From positions 372,001-436,000 of the forward strand of contig CAJQUW010008653.1 in assembly GCA_907163375.1 (NCBI GenBank): 64,000 nt of DNA, in the 5' to 3' direction. Below, one piece after another: positions 32,139 to 42,194 of this stretch; position 1 is the stretch's first letter, and the number at the start of each line of letters is the position of its first letter. The notes under the pieces were generated by a model that saw only the letters and a list, made by a program, of their open reading frames with translations, made no database searches and was not told where the DNA came from. Both the position numbers and the translations under genes were made by a program. The DNA is from Prostheceraeus crozeri. Taxonomy: Eukaryota; Platyhelminthes; Polycladida; Euryleptidae.

Positions 32139-32400
32139 TTACAATCCGCTGGGTACGTACATACTCGATGAGATAGTCTAGGATCACATTTGCTTGTACA
32201 TGAGATTTTAGTCCAGTAATGATCACTTTACTATTATGAAAGATTGCAACATGCACAGGTAACCAACAACTAATGAGAGCTGCAGGAAAAAGTTCGGGTT
32301 CATAACACAAATTGTAACTGCTGGTACGAATCTTCAAAAATGATACACTTTCACTCAATTGAGTAGAGATCACCATATTGTCCACAGTCAGATTCGACAT
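32134..32400 (-). CDS. TATA-binding-protein-like single-lobe protein
   Basis: 88 aa from the ATG at 32400 (the open frame extends up to 32556). The sequence follows one TBP saddle repeat almost end to end: TVDNMVISTQL (strand 1 block), YNLCYEPELFPAALI (cf. the TBP N-x-E-Y-N-P-x-x-F-P block), VAIFHNSKVIITGLKS (cf. I-F-x-S-G-K-x-V-x-T-G-A-K) and a final helix VILDYLIEYVR. Cellular TBP has two such repeats, so this would need to dimerise or act differently. Next to two PC4-like genes on the same strand, and the element has TATATAA promoters. Identification by pattern only; start uncertain. Confidence 0.65.
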   Translation of the reverse strand: MSNLTVDNMVISTQLSESVSFLKIRTSSYNLCYEPELFPAALISCWLPVHVAIFHNSKVIITGLKSHVQANVILDYLIEYVRTQRIVK

Positions 32401-32503
32401 CACACACCTCTCCCTCTTCCATATCCGACGTAGTAGTCTCTGTAGCTCTAAGCGCATTGACTGCGCCGATGAATGGGAAAGGGCGCCGAGAATCTGTACA
32501 GTC

Positions 32504-33001
32504 CTAGTTGGGAAGAGTTGAAGATTCCGTGAATTGTTCATCTTCACCACTAACATTTGAGGACGGCCCGGGTAATACTTGCTGTTTGGAAGGTGTTAGT
32601 GTAATGTTGTGAGATCGATTTTGGTGTAGAGTCTGAAGCGACGGAGAATGTTGACGATGGTGTAGCGATGGCGCTTCATGATGAAAAAATGAGTAAATTG
32701 AGCGATGTACCTTCCTTTTATACTTTTCCCAACTACCTTGATGAAATTTGAAGTTAGTATGGAGTTGGGAATGATAGAGTTGAATTCGCCGTTTGTTGAC
32801 GCGCAACCAGATGCGATTTCCAATACGTGAATGTCTTTTCATATGGAAGTATTTCAAATCCTTCATGATATGATGTAGAGATTGAAAATGACGATCAGAT
32901 AAAGCAAACTCTCTTCTCACATTTCCAGGTGAATCTTTGAAATAGACGTTTCGATCATGATCCGTTTCAATACGTTGTAGGGAATCTAATTTCCAACTCA
33001 T
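32504..33001 (-). CDS. PC4-like protein with Ser/Pro tail
   Basis: 165 aa from ATG 33001. First half: IETDHDRNVYFKD...REFALSDRHFQSLHHIM, then IWLRVNKRRIQL...FKFHQGSWEKYKRKVHRSIY; each reads as beta strands followed by a Q/W-x-x-L/Y helix, like two copies of the PC4/SUB1 single-strand-DNA-binding fold. The tail (LTPSKQQVLPGPSSNVSGED) is disordered and acidic at the end. It is a paralogue of the next gene (MSWKLDSLQ vs MKTWILDSLQ). The end overlaps the open frame of the TBP-like gene. PC4 is a transcription coactivator in cells; the role here is inferred. Confidence 0.45.
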   Translation of the reverse strand: MSWKLDSLQRIETDHDRNVYFKDSPGNVRREFALSDRHFQSLHHIMKDLKYFHMKRHSRIGNRIWLRVNKRRIQLYHSQLHTNFKFHQGSWEKYKRKVHRSIYSFFHHEAPSLHHRQHSPSLQTLHQNRSHNITLTPSKQQVLPGPSSNVSGEDEQFTESSTLPN

Positions 33002-33023
33002 AGTGCGTGGTAGTCATGTCTGA

Positions 33024-33380
33024 TTAAGATTTGCATAGTAGGGCGATGAACTCACGACGAATAAATGTCATGATGGAGCGATGTATGTATCTTCTATACT
33101 TCTCCCAATTGTATTTGCGAAATGAGAAACAGTTTGCGGAATGAGAATGGCAGATTTGAATTTCATTGTTGCGACGTTGAAGCCAAACTTGATCACCCAA
33201 GGAGATGAATCTTAATGTTTCAAAATATTCCAAATCCCTCATGATATCATTGAGGTTGACAAATTGTCGCCATGTTAATGTAATACCTCTTGATGTATGA
33301 CCATGAGAAGTTTTGAAATGTACGTTTCCATTACGATCAACTCTGATATATTGTAGAGAGTCCAAAATCCAAGTCTTCAT
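33024..33380 (-). CDS. PC4-like protein, paralogue
   Basis: 118 aa from ATG 33380 (upstream in-frame codons are non-ATG). RVDRNGNVHFKTSHG...RGITLTWRQFVNLNDIMRDL resembles the PC4 pattern of a beta sheet followed by G-I-S/T-L-x-x-x-Q-W/F-x-x-L; QVWLQRRNNEIQI...FSFRKYNWEKYRRYIHRSI repeats it. Same length and order of blocks as the neighbour without its tail. Divergent from the capsid-like gene at 33416, with only 35 bp between the ATGs, so the two must share a promoter region. Confidence 0.45.
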   Translation of the reverse strand: MKTWILDSLQYIRVDRNGNVHFKTSHGHTSRGITLTWRQFVNLNDIMRDLEYFETLRFISLGDQVWLQRRNNEIQICHSHSANCFSFRKYNWEKYRRYIHRSIMTFIRREFIALLCKS

Positions 33381-33415
33381 GATGTTATGCAAAGTCGCAG
33401 ATCAACAATATCAAA

Positions 33416-34813
33416 ATGTCGTTTTATCATATTTTGCTTAGCAATGCGGCTGCAAATAGATTTGCTAGTAATCGAGCCGCACTCTTTTCTACTCCCATTG
33501 ATCATGCACAACAGCTAAATGGAAAGTGGGAAGTGGGTGTCACTCAACTTGTTCATAGCAACTGTGTCTATACTTTTGATCATGAGGTGATGACTATTAA
33601 TATGAGACGCACAGCTGCTTACCAATGTGAAAAGGGCTGCCGAGTATACATTCCACAGTGGCCAAAGAAAGATCTCTTATCATGTAAAAAGTTTATATAT
33701 GATTTCTTGAATAAAGCGTGTAAACATATTGCCCAATTTACTCCACACAATGATGATCATAATTATGTACATCATGTAGTTGAGAAAGATTGGATTGTTG
33801 GTTTAAGTCCAAGTTTAAGAAATGATTTAGGTTACCTCGCTAGCGCCTTAACAAGCTATGATAATTATAACGTTAATTACCACCCAAGTGGTCATAAACA
33901 GTTAATATATCGAGAGGAAGCTTATTATGTAGATCTTATTCCAAGAAATGAGAAGACGTTGGTGAAGAAGATTGTGATTATGCCAAGAAAGACAAACATG
34001 ACTCCTGAAACAGTATTGAAGAAATTTAATTATCTCCTTCGAGTTGATGGTAAACAAGTGCCAACATTGACTTATATCAAATCATCTAATCATATTGCAA
34101 TAAGTAAATTAAATGATGATGATCTAGTATTAGTTTGTTCAAAAGATTTTCATCAGTTCTTACGACATCGTTCTGCAGCTGTTCATGGAAAATTTGATAT
34201 GCAACATTTACCATGTGAAAGGTCAAATCAATTTGATACAGAATGGACCGTATATTTATACAGAAAGTGTGTAGAGCCTTTAGGTGGTATCTTACATGAA
34301 ACAAGAGTGTTGATGCCTCGCATTATTACTTCAGTTAAATTGGTTGTAGATTATTTAAATGAAGTGATTAATGACCAACAAATTTCATTTTCTGAAAAAG
34401 AAGGTGTTTTGTCTCTCACTATAAGTGGAGAAGGTATTGAACTAATTATGGATAAAACTCTAATGGACATTTTGGGTTTTGATCAAAATATCTTTAAAAG
34501 TGGTACTGTAACCAAAGCTAGCGCAGACATGTCACTATCGCGTCGTATTAACTATTTTCAGATATATTCCAATATTGGTGAAGATGTACGTGTGGGAGAT
34601 GTTGAAGCTCCATTGCTAGCAATGATACCATACCAGCCAAAAAGCTGCAGTATTTTATCTGAGCATACTTTCAAGAAAGTGCATTATACTAAGCTGAAAT
34701 CAAACTACATCCCACAAATTGATATTGCAATTTATGACGATGCTGGTGCGTTGATTCCTTTTCATAAAGATGCTGTGACAAGTATCACACTCCATTTCCG
34801 AATGAAGAGTTAA
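33416..34813 (+). CDS. Putative penton/minor capsid protein A
   Basis: 465 aa, intact. Begins FYHILLSNAAANRFASNRAA and has LNGKWEVGVTQLVHSN at ~37-52, the W-E-V-G block found in a Polinton virion protein family. Rich in beta-type sequence; repeated thirds (MPRIITSVKLVVDYLNEVI recurs in the next gene as MPRLYHTVESFIHVVNPYI). No signal peptide or membrane segment. Paralogue of the next gene. I infer a vertex or spike protein from the family pattern and location; proof would need structure comparison. Confidence 0.5.
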   Translation: MSFYHILLSNAAANRFASNRAALFSTPIDHAQQLNGKWEVGVTQLVHSNCVYTFDHEVMTINMRRTAAYQCEKGCRVYIPQWPKKDLLSCKKFIYDFLNKACKHIAQFTPHNDDHNYVHHVVEKDWIVGLSPSLRNDLGYLASALTSYDNYNVNYHPSGHKQLIYREEAYYVDLIPRNEKTLVKKIVIMPRKTNMTPETVLKKFNYLLRVDGKQVPTLTYIKSSNHIAISKLNDDDLVLVCSKDFHQFLRHRSAAVHGKFDMQHLPCERSNQFDTEWTVYLYRKCVEPLGGILHETRVLMPRIITSVKLVVDYLNEVINDQQISFSEKEGVLSLTISGEGIELIMDKTLMDILGFDQNIFKSGTVTKASADMSLSRRINYFQIYSNIGEDVRVGDVEAPLLAMIPYQPKSCSILSEHTFKKVHYTKLKSNYIPQIDIAIYDDAGALIPFHKDAVTSITLHFRMKS

Positions 34814-34822
34814 TGCAAAAGT

Positions 34823-36373
34823 ATGATAATATATTTTTCCAATGTGAATAATATGGAAAGTGAAAATAAGGACTCGTTTCTAATCTACTTGCCCAGTAAT
34901 GCTTCTATGAATAAATTTCCCAAAAATAAACCATCAGACTATCGAGTAGAATTAAATCGCCCACTACATTTAGAAGGTGAATGGGAGGTTGGCGTTTCTA
35001 GTATTTGCTATGATAGCAATATTCAGAATGTGAATGATGTGGAAGAAATGATATTGACTCCTCGCACCCATGATGGAATAACGATGAGTCATGCATTCCA
35101 GTTCCCATACAATTTAACGTCAGATGGAAAGTGGAACTATGAATGGATTCAGATAAAATCAGATTATTATGAACCATTCAGGAATGAGAAAATTGTTAAG
35201 GCATTCAACAGTGGTAATACTTCCATCATGAAGAATAAGGATCAGAAAGTTTATGAGTTTACTATCTATCATTGGAGTGGGAGACAGTTCCTTTGCTTTC
35301 ATTCTTTTACTAAAGGTCTTACACTGAGGTTGGATAATGAATTCTATCCACATCTCGGTTTTTGGCATGGTCTACATCTAACGTCAATTGCTACTGCAAA
35401 TGTTAAAAAAGTTTATTCAAATCGAATCAACAAATTTCATTATAAATTTAAAATATTTGATGAAGATGTTGTAGAATGCGAAGAACGCATCATTTTGAAA
35501 AAGCGTGGTGTTCAACCTTTATCACTTATTGAGTTAGTAAAACGATGGAATGAGACTGTGGGTAAGAAGTATGGAGAGAAAATTATGGCGGACAAAAATA
35601 AGTTGGTCATTCAGAAATATAATGACAAACTTACAGTTTATTTCTCTCCAACCTTGCGTCATTTTGTAAGACATTATACACCTATTATTGGAAGCGGTCT
35701 GGTGTATGCTTCTCATGAATATCACACTAAAGCTGATTCAGTTAATGATGAATGGTGGGTGGACATCTATGGTGATCGCATCAAGAAAATTTACCAGTCT
35801 TATGAAGAATCTAAAGTTGCTATCAATATAATGCCGCGTCTATATCATACAGTTGAAAGCTTCATTCATGTAGTAAATCCTTATATACAACAGAAGTTGA
35901 AGCATGTGATGAAAAGTAAATATGATGTAAAGACACACCACATTTCGTTTTCAATTGAAAATCAACGCGTTGTTCTGAAACTGGGTGATGACATTCAATG
36001 TCAATTGAGTAAGAATTTGAAAAAACTCTTTGGTTTTTCAATGCTAAAAACTGTGTTTACTGCTGCGCATACGATTGGTATAGAAACACCAATGACACTT
36101 GATAAACATGAACAGCACCTTTACATTCAAAGTGATTTGATTCTACCTATTTCTGTTGGTGAGAAAAAAGAATACATTTTACGTGATTTCATTCATGATA
36201 AAGACGCTTCATATGGAATAGTCGAGAAGATGTTTGAATCTATTTTCTATCATCCCGTCGTCAAACAAACTATACCCTCTATTGCTATCAAAATTACCAA
36301 TGGTTTACAAGAGTGCATCCATGTGAAAGATACTAAATCACTCGTAACTTTAGTGTTTCGGAAAACAAAGTGA
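34823..36373 (+). CDS. Putative penton/minor capsid protein B
   Basis: 516 aa from ATG 34823; a second in-frame ATG at 34853 (MESENKDSFLIYLPSNASMN) aligns better with the paralogue start and may be the real one. LEGEWEVGVSSICYDSNI matches the W-E-V-G block of protein A. Length and block order are shared, so the pair arose by duplication in this lineage. Intact. AATAAA at 36397-36402 lies 24 bp after the stop. Confidence 0.5.
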   Translation: MIIYFSNVNNMESENKDSFLIYLPSNASMNKFPKNKPSDYRVELNRPLHLEGEWEVGVSSICYDSNIQNVNDVEEMILTPRTHDGITMSHAFQFPYNLTSDGKWNYEWIQIKSDYYEPFRNEKIVKAFNSGNTSIMKNKDQKVYEFTIYHWSGRQFLCFHSFTKGLTLRLDNEFYPHLGFWHGLHLTSIATANVKKVYSNRINKFHYKFKIFDEDVVECEERIILKKRGVQPLSLIELVKRWNETVGKKYGEKIMADKNKLVIQKYNDKLTVYFSPTLRHFVRHYTPIIGSGLVYASHEYHTKADSVNDEWWVDIYGDRIKKIYQSYEESKVAINIMPRLYHTVESFIHVVNPYIQQKLKHVMKSKYDVKTHHISFSIENQRVVLKLGDDIQCQLSKNLKKLFGFSMLKTVFTAAHTIGIETPMTLDKHEQHLYIQSDLILPISVGEKKEYILRDFIHDKDASYGIVEKMFESIFYHPVVKQTIPSIAIKITNGLQECIHVKDTKSLVTLVFRKTK

Positions 36374-36552
36374 AGTCATTGTGATATGTTTATTGAAATA
36401 AAAATATGTGTATGAAAAAGTCTTTTCACAGATAAAGGGGGAATGGGCTGACTGTAGGCATATATTCACAAGGAAGAAACGATCTCATGCGATACATAAA
36501 ACAACCATGTATATCTACAAAAAGCAACATCAAAATACTGAGTTAAATTTGA

Positions 36553-39500
36553 TTATGTCAATACATCTCCTGAATGTGGTAGCGTGAGTTTTATTCTTTT
36601 GGGTGGAGGTATGTTTGTGTCAGGATGTCCATGTGGAAGAGATGTGTTATGTCCTATCCAACACCTCTTATCCTCCCATGCTGAAAGCGCTCGTTTCTTA
36701 AACGTGTGCGTTTTCACAGTATGAACTTGAGATTTTAAGATTGTCATATTGACAAACGTTATAGTTTTATTTTTATAGGCCTTCTTATAGGACCGATGTT
36801 TCATTTTGTGAACAATGGATTTTGATATACCTTTAGCACGCTTAATACTATCTGTACATTCTTTTAATTTCATGGAATACATTTTAGGACGGAGGAGAAT
36901 CATTTCATCTATTTCCTTTCCTGCTGTTTCATCCTTAAAACAACCAAGTTTGGCTTCATTCTGTATGGAATAGAGTGGATGAGTGGGATTGTAGTTAGAT
37001 GTATCGAAGTATTTTTCTAATGACTTGCCTACTTCATTAAAATTTAAATCTTTTTGAGTGGTAATTCCTAAAAAGAAACTATCTGTATCACCACCCAGCA
37101 AGCGAACCTCTTTTACGAGAGGGCATGGTTTTAATATTTTGTGGAAGAGTTGATACATTCCAAGCTTGGAATAATCTAAAACGGCTTGCCCAATGTAGAT
37201 GGGTTTGCACAACTCAACTTCTGATTTTATCATTTTAACACCTACAAGATCCTCATCGATGATGTCTCTATCAATGAAAAGAGGTGATGAGGTCAATTTG
37301 TGATATTTTTGTTCATCAACGACTAGTTTGTAGTTCATACGTTTTCTAACATCCTCCATGGTCTTTCCGAAAAGACTGTTATTCTTATATTTATAAAAAT
37401 CCTTTTCAAAATTATTTTGGGCGAGTGCACGTTTTTGACTGTTACTATCTATGTAGGGTTTGAGGAAGGCTTTCTGTCTAAATTTGATAATGCGGTGAAC
37501 TGACTTTAGAAGCATGCCCATTTCTAAATAGAATTTTAGTATGCAGAAGTGTACGAGATAATTTTTCTTATCATATTGGGTGAGCAAAAGTTTGCGGCAT
37601 GGTTTGTACCTTGGCTGTCCACACTCTGTTAAGTTATTATGAAATTGTGACATGAATGGTGAAAACATATCTTCAGTCACTTCACCAGATTCAGGTGCGA
37701 GTGGGAAATCAGCAGTTTTATTTTTAATACTATTTGGATAAATCAAATCCACTTCAAAATAATATCTCCAATCACCTTCATCTGGAATCTTCAGTATGTT
37801 TGAAGGGTTGGAGTAATACTCAAGCTCATCTTGATTTAACCAACTAAACTCGGAATGAGGTAGTGGTTCAGACAGTGAACTGCCATATAAATTATTTTGG
37901 TCATAGTACTTTAGGTGGATATGATCATCACCTACTGTTTCAGATTTTATATGATGTTTATTTACAAATGTGAGACCACCGCGTATTCCGCGCTCAAATA
38001 TGTTATACATTATAAGAGATGGATGGTCTCACCAGTCATTTTAAAGGCTGATTTAAAGGACATGGCTGGTAGACTGACAAAGTGGACAGGATCTAATTTG
38101 TCTTCTTCTAATGCCACTCGTCGAAATTCCTGAAAGACATCAGCCAGCAAAATGACATCTAATTCTAAGTAAGCGATCATATAATCGCCAAACGTTTTAC
38201 AATCAAATTTTAACCATGCCTCTTGAGCATGTTCATAATCTTCTACTGGACAATCTTGACCCGTCAAATCGTTTTGGAATTTGTCAATGGAAGGAAAGGT
38301 TGTTTCATTTAGTTTAGACATTGAGCTAAAATACGCATAGGGAAAGACTCCTTTGCGAGTGATTATTTCATCCGTTAAGTTTGGATAGTGTTTCTTCAAA
38401 GTTTGACTATGGGGAAGAAACTTGAGATTACGAACGAGAGAAGCTAGTGACGCTGACATGAATTGGAATGAATCTAAAAATTTTATTTCGAAGAAGACTG
38501 TCTTATTTTCTTTAGTTTTATCTACTGGTACTTTTGCTGTCATTGCCATGAATTTTTCTCTCGTTTGCGCTATTACATTAAACTGCCACGATTTCATCTG
38601 GCTCAACCCTCCTTTTATGAGCATATGACTGTCATAGCCCTTAAAGTTATGAAAAATGACGGGTAGTACGCGACGTCTCAATCTAAGTGAAAAGTTACAT
38701 TTGGAGCAGAGTGCGTTTCTAAATTTACCAGTGATGTGATCATGATCACGCACTTTCTTAATTTTATCGTCATCAAACGTTTTATGACATTTAGGGCACG
38801 ATGTGCAACTTTCAAATTTCTGTTTGTCTTCATCTGACATATGTAGTGACTTACGTTGCAATTGGGAATCATATGATTGTTGAAATTTAGCAGCTTTATC
38901 GAGAAATTCTAGAAATTTTGAAATGCAATCTTCACCTTGCCAAGTATGCATTTTCTTTTGCCTATTCCTAAAGTGGTCATGCCATACTTCATAGCAGGAT
39001 ATGGCTGCTGGCTTGTGGATGATATCATCAATGTAGCATTCTATGTCTGCGTAAATGACACGCAGGGGACTTAATTCGTCACCATTATCCCTATGTGAAA
39101 ATATTTTATCTTTGGGCATGCGTTCCATTTGTAATTTACCTCGCTTGCACCATTCATAGTGAGTTTCAAATTTATCTTTACTCCAAAAGGAGCGGATGCA
39201 GCGGTCGCATACAAAATGTTCACCTCTTTTAGAGTGCCCCAAGTGAGTGTACAAGCGAGAGATTTTGGGAATACCACAGTAGTGCCATTCCTCGCTATCA
39301 TCTTGTTTTACTAATAAGAGGTTGACTACACATTCATAACAAGTTGAACGTGAATTATAGCGGGCACCCTTCAACCCCTTCTCCCACACGTGAACGACAA
39401 TTTTAATCTTATTATGTTTTTCGAACGTTTCTACATCTTTGATTTTCATGTTGTTACTATCACAACCTTCAAAGTCTAGTTCATCCTCCCACTGTCTATA

Positions 39501-40517
39501 GCTATAGGTGCGATCTCGATGCGCGTTGATATCATTATAGTGAAGGATGGATAGGACTGCGTATTTGAAACACTGCGATTTACAATCGACATTGATGACA
39601 GCTTTCTTATTATACAGCGTTTTTGGTAGTTTAAATGTGCCTCGAGCTGCATGACTTTCTAATAGGGAAATTTTGAATATGGCTGAGTCCACACCATCAA
39701 AAATGAGAGCGCTGTCGCGTTGATTGAATTTATGTACATTTGATTTTAAACATTGAATGTGAAAATTTAGCCAAGACTCGCAGTCTACAACTTCGGTTGC
39801 GGAAGAAGAAGGAACATGAAACTGTATTCTCTCCGTCACTTGACCCGTTTGAAAATCTATCTTAATATATTTTAGTTTAAGGTAGATGAGCGCCTTCATT
39901 CTAAAATTGTCTAAATTGTTGAAGAGCGCTTCGATAATGTTAGAATTTTGAAGGAGCCACTCAGGAAAATCTACTATTTGAGTATTGGACTCCATGCAGT
40001 AGTCGCGTACTAAATTATTATGTGAAACATTAATGAGGGAGATGGTAGAGGTACCGTTGGTGTACTGATCATTTGCATGCGTGTGTTGAAGTCTGTGCGA
40101 AGATCGCTGAAAGTGACTATCAAAAGAAAGAGGGCACAAATCGCAAGGAAAGGAGATGTCATCGTCAGAATCAACTTCACCTCCGGAGATTGACGCCGCT
40201 TTGCGTTGACACACACGTTGTTTGATGTGTCGAAAGAGACTGTGCTTCCTTGTAAACATATGTCCGCAGTCGGCACATTCCCACTCGTTGCCTTGTCGCG
40301 AGAGTCCTGAGCTGGAACTCACATCACCTGAAAGAGAAATCATTCTATCATCTCTGTTCAAGTCTCAGTGTATTGTTACAACCTACTTTGACTCAACAAC
40401 TCTAAACTTTCCTCGAGAAGGGAGGGCGTTGGTGATGAAGTTGATGCCTGAAATTGAGGAAGATGCTATTAGCCACACGTTTGAGGGAGATGAGTGAAGA
40501 AATTTTCAACTTACCAT
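36553..40517 (-). pseudogene. Protein-primed DNA polymerase B, element 2A, spliced, one frameshift
   Basis: Exon 1 is ATG (40515-40517); intron 1 is 40448-40514 (67 bp, GTAAGT...TTTCAG); exon 2 is 40387-40447; intron 2 is 40328-40386 (59 bp); exon 3 starts at 40327 in frame. Domains: two zinc fingers (WECADCGHMF, FPCDLCPLSF), N-terminal block VDVNCKSQCFKYAVLSILHY, a third finger, exonuclease motifs IYADIECY (~39,050) and FHNFKGYDSHM (~38,650), endonuclease VII-like VRDHDHITGKFRNALCSKCN between them, palm A YYDQNNLYGS, motif B KNNSLFGKT, motif C GGDTDSFF (~37,085). The frame breaks at 38,010, between IHLL and MYNIFERGIRGG, probably a small deletion. Nearly 1,280 codons. Confidence 0.92.
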
Positions 40518-40793
40518 TTCAACGAAATCAAGTTTAAGGTTGATACTTCAACAAGATAGAGACTTCACTCAAATTTGGAATTCACGAGAGAGCAGTTCAC
40601 TTGTACGCCTCAAATAATAACAGAATTCGCCAGAGAACACTTCACTTATATGTCACAAAGACAGTGAAATGACACGAATGTCACTTTACATATATACTTT
40701 CATATTCATCATTCATTGGCTGTTCATTCTGATTGGTTGCTTGTTGATACTTAAGAATTAGGAAACATTTCAAAGTTGTTATTCATAGTCAAC
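40518..40793. promoter_or_regulatory. Bidirectional promoter between pPolB and the small acidic gene
   Basis: The 276 bp between the two divergent ATGs are conserved in element 2B (63333-63607). In 2B, on the plus strand, CCAAT stands at 63387-63391 and 63404-63408 and TATATAT at 63427-63433; the same boxes are present here in reverse (ATATATA near 40690, ATTGG at ~40718 and ~40733). A diverged ~50-bp direct repeat (GTGAA...TCTC) fills the rest. Confidence 0.5.
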
Positions 40794-41240
40794 ATGACAA
40801 GCCCTCCGACAACACCAAACACAAAATTCTCTTCTCCATGCTCAACACCAAAGGCGCTCGTTGCACCAAACGCTCCAACGAAGGGGAAGGTAGAGAAGGT
40901 GTACCGACTGGACAATATCAGAAAGTTGTCATTACCAGCGGACGACGAAGAGAGTGTATGTGAGGAGGAGTGTCCCGACTTAACAGGCGTCAGGTGGAAG
41001 TATCTCCAGTACGATACTGACGATGTGATGGAGATCACCAGCACCAAATTCCTCCACCAATTATGGGAATGGTACACCCCTAACTCCCAGCCACGAACTA
41101 TGGCGGAGTGGGAGTACATCGACAAAGTGAGGCTCGCAGTGGAAGAACGATTAAAGCAAGTGAACTGTTTTTGTTATCTATGTGAAGTCAGACTCTGGGA
41201 CGATATTGACGATGAAGACCTTTTGAAATACATGCCATAA
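40794..41240 (+). CDS. Small acidic right-arm protein (2A copy)
   Basis: 148 aa from ATG 40794 (an in-frame upstream start at 40776 is not ATG). Ser/Thr/Pro-rich N-terminus, then a folded acidic part: VYRLDNIRKLSLPADDEESV, LTGVRWKYLQYDTDDVMEI, HQLWEWYTPNSQPRTMAEWE and CFCYLCEVRLWDDIDDEDLL. Trp-rich with a C-x-C-x2-C cluster. Stop and AATAAA overlap (41238-41244). The 2B copy has a one-base deletion in a G run. Divergent from pPolB; not recognised. Confidence 0.6.
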   Translation: MTSPPTTPNTKFSSPCSTPKALVAPNAPTKGKVEKVYRLDNIRKLSLPADDEESVCEEECPDLTGVRWKYLQYDTDDVMEITSTKFLHQLWEWYTPNSQPRTMAEWEYIDKVRLAVEERLKQVNCFCYLCEVRLWDDIDDEDLLKYMP

Positions 41241-41298
41241 TAAATTTTTATTTCGTATTATCTTTGCTTTCATACTGACTTACTTGAATGGGGCTTCA

Positions 41299-41701
41299 GT
41301 GGATGATTTAACCATGTATACTTTTTCATTTGGAAATAGTAGCACGCTTAGTCTAACTTGTAAATCTTAAAATATTTCATATGGGCGATGATGGTAGATG
41401 AAATAGTGTTAAATAAAATTAAGATGGCTTACACTTCTGATACAGGGATAGCAATCGACTGCGATCCATGTGTAAAGAGCTTGTTAGACTACGGATGGGC
41501 TTAAGTGGATGATTTAACCATGTATACTTTTTCATTTGGAAATAGTAGCACGCTTAGTCTAACTTGTAAATCTTATAACATTTCATATGGGCGATGATGG
41601 TAAATGAAATAGTGTCAAATAAAATTAAGATAGCTTACACTTCTGATACAGGGATAGCAATCGACTGCGATCCATGTGTAAAGAGCTTGTTAGACTACGG
41701 A
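41299..41701. repeat. ~205-bp tandem duplication in the right arm
   Basis: TGGATGATTTAACCATGTATAC...GTTAGACTACGGA occurs twice in tandem (from ~41,299 and ~41,507), nearly identical; the same pair is present in 2B (62,425-62,827). The duplication therefore predates the split of the two copies. It contains CAGGGATAGCAATCGACTGC, also found beside the promoter module at 42,541. Confidence 0.8.
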
Positions 41702-42145
41702 AGAGAGAAGTGTGTTATGTTGCGTGTGGCGCGTGAGTGTCCTCCCATTTCATTCCATTCATCAATTCGTCTCATTGATAGAGACAGGTAGAACTCATGG
41801 TTCTCATAACGTATGCAATGGAAAGTTTTAGGCAACTTTCGACAGTTGCCTAAATGTCGCCCTGGCGCGAATGCATACTACGTTGAGACAGAGGCAATCA
41901 CTTGCAAACATGACGCAGAGAGGTTTAACAAGATTGACAATTGCCGAATGTCCCTTGCGGTATACATAGCTACGGGTTTCACCGCCGCCCTTTACAGGAA
42001 CGCCCGTCGAAAGGAAGTATTACACCGAACTTCATTTGCAACGTTCAAGTTGACTGATAGCAGATTCAACTTAATGATAGTATTCGCCAGTCCGAAGACT
42101 GCCCAGGGCAAACCGCGTGGAGGTTCTATCATGTCTTGCCCCTAG
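41413..42145 (+). CDS. Candidate plus-strand gene, possibly spliced
   Basis: Frames 41594-41791 (65 aa) and 41813-42145 (110 aa) are open here and also in 2B. The second reads GANAYYVETEAITCKHDAER and ...IDNCRMSLAVYIATGFTAALY, protein-like and intact in both copies. A donor-like GACAG/GTAGAA (~41,787) and acceptor-like GTTTTAG (~41,830) lie between them. The end of the second frame runs into promoter module A. Weak: conservation of both copies is high in all frames. Confidence 0.3.
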
Positions 42146-42180
42146 GTGGCCCTTAAGAGAGCCGATGGTTCGTTCTCGGT
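42038..42180 (-). promoter_or_regulatory. Promoter-like module, copy A
   Basis: ~143-bp module (minus strand: CCGAGAACGAACCATCGGCT...TCAACTTGAACGTTGC), repeated at 42563-42704 and 43035-43178. This copy lies after the MEATSAST gene and has no clear TATA box behind it. Its TTAA at 42153-42156 corresponds to the site where piggyBac inserted in element 2B, so this is the empty-site allele. Confidence 0.6.
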
Positions 42181-42194
42181 GTCAATTATGTTGA

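Noticed and set aside
32401-32556. N-terminal extension of the TBP-like protein
   Set aside because: The extension overlaps the PC4-like coding end in another frame, is not TBP-like, and an ATG directly precedes the TBP-like part.
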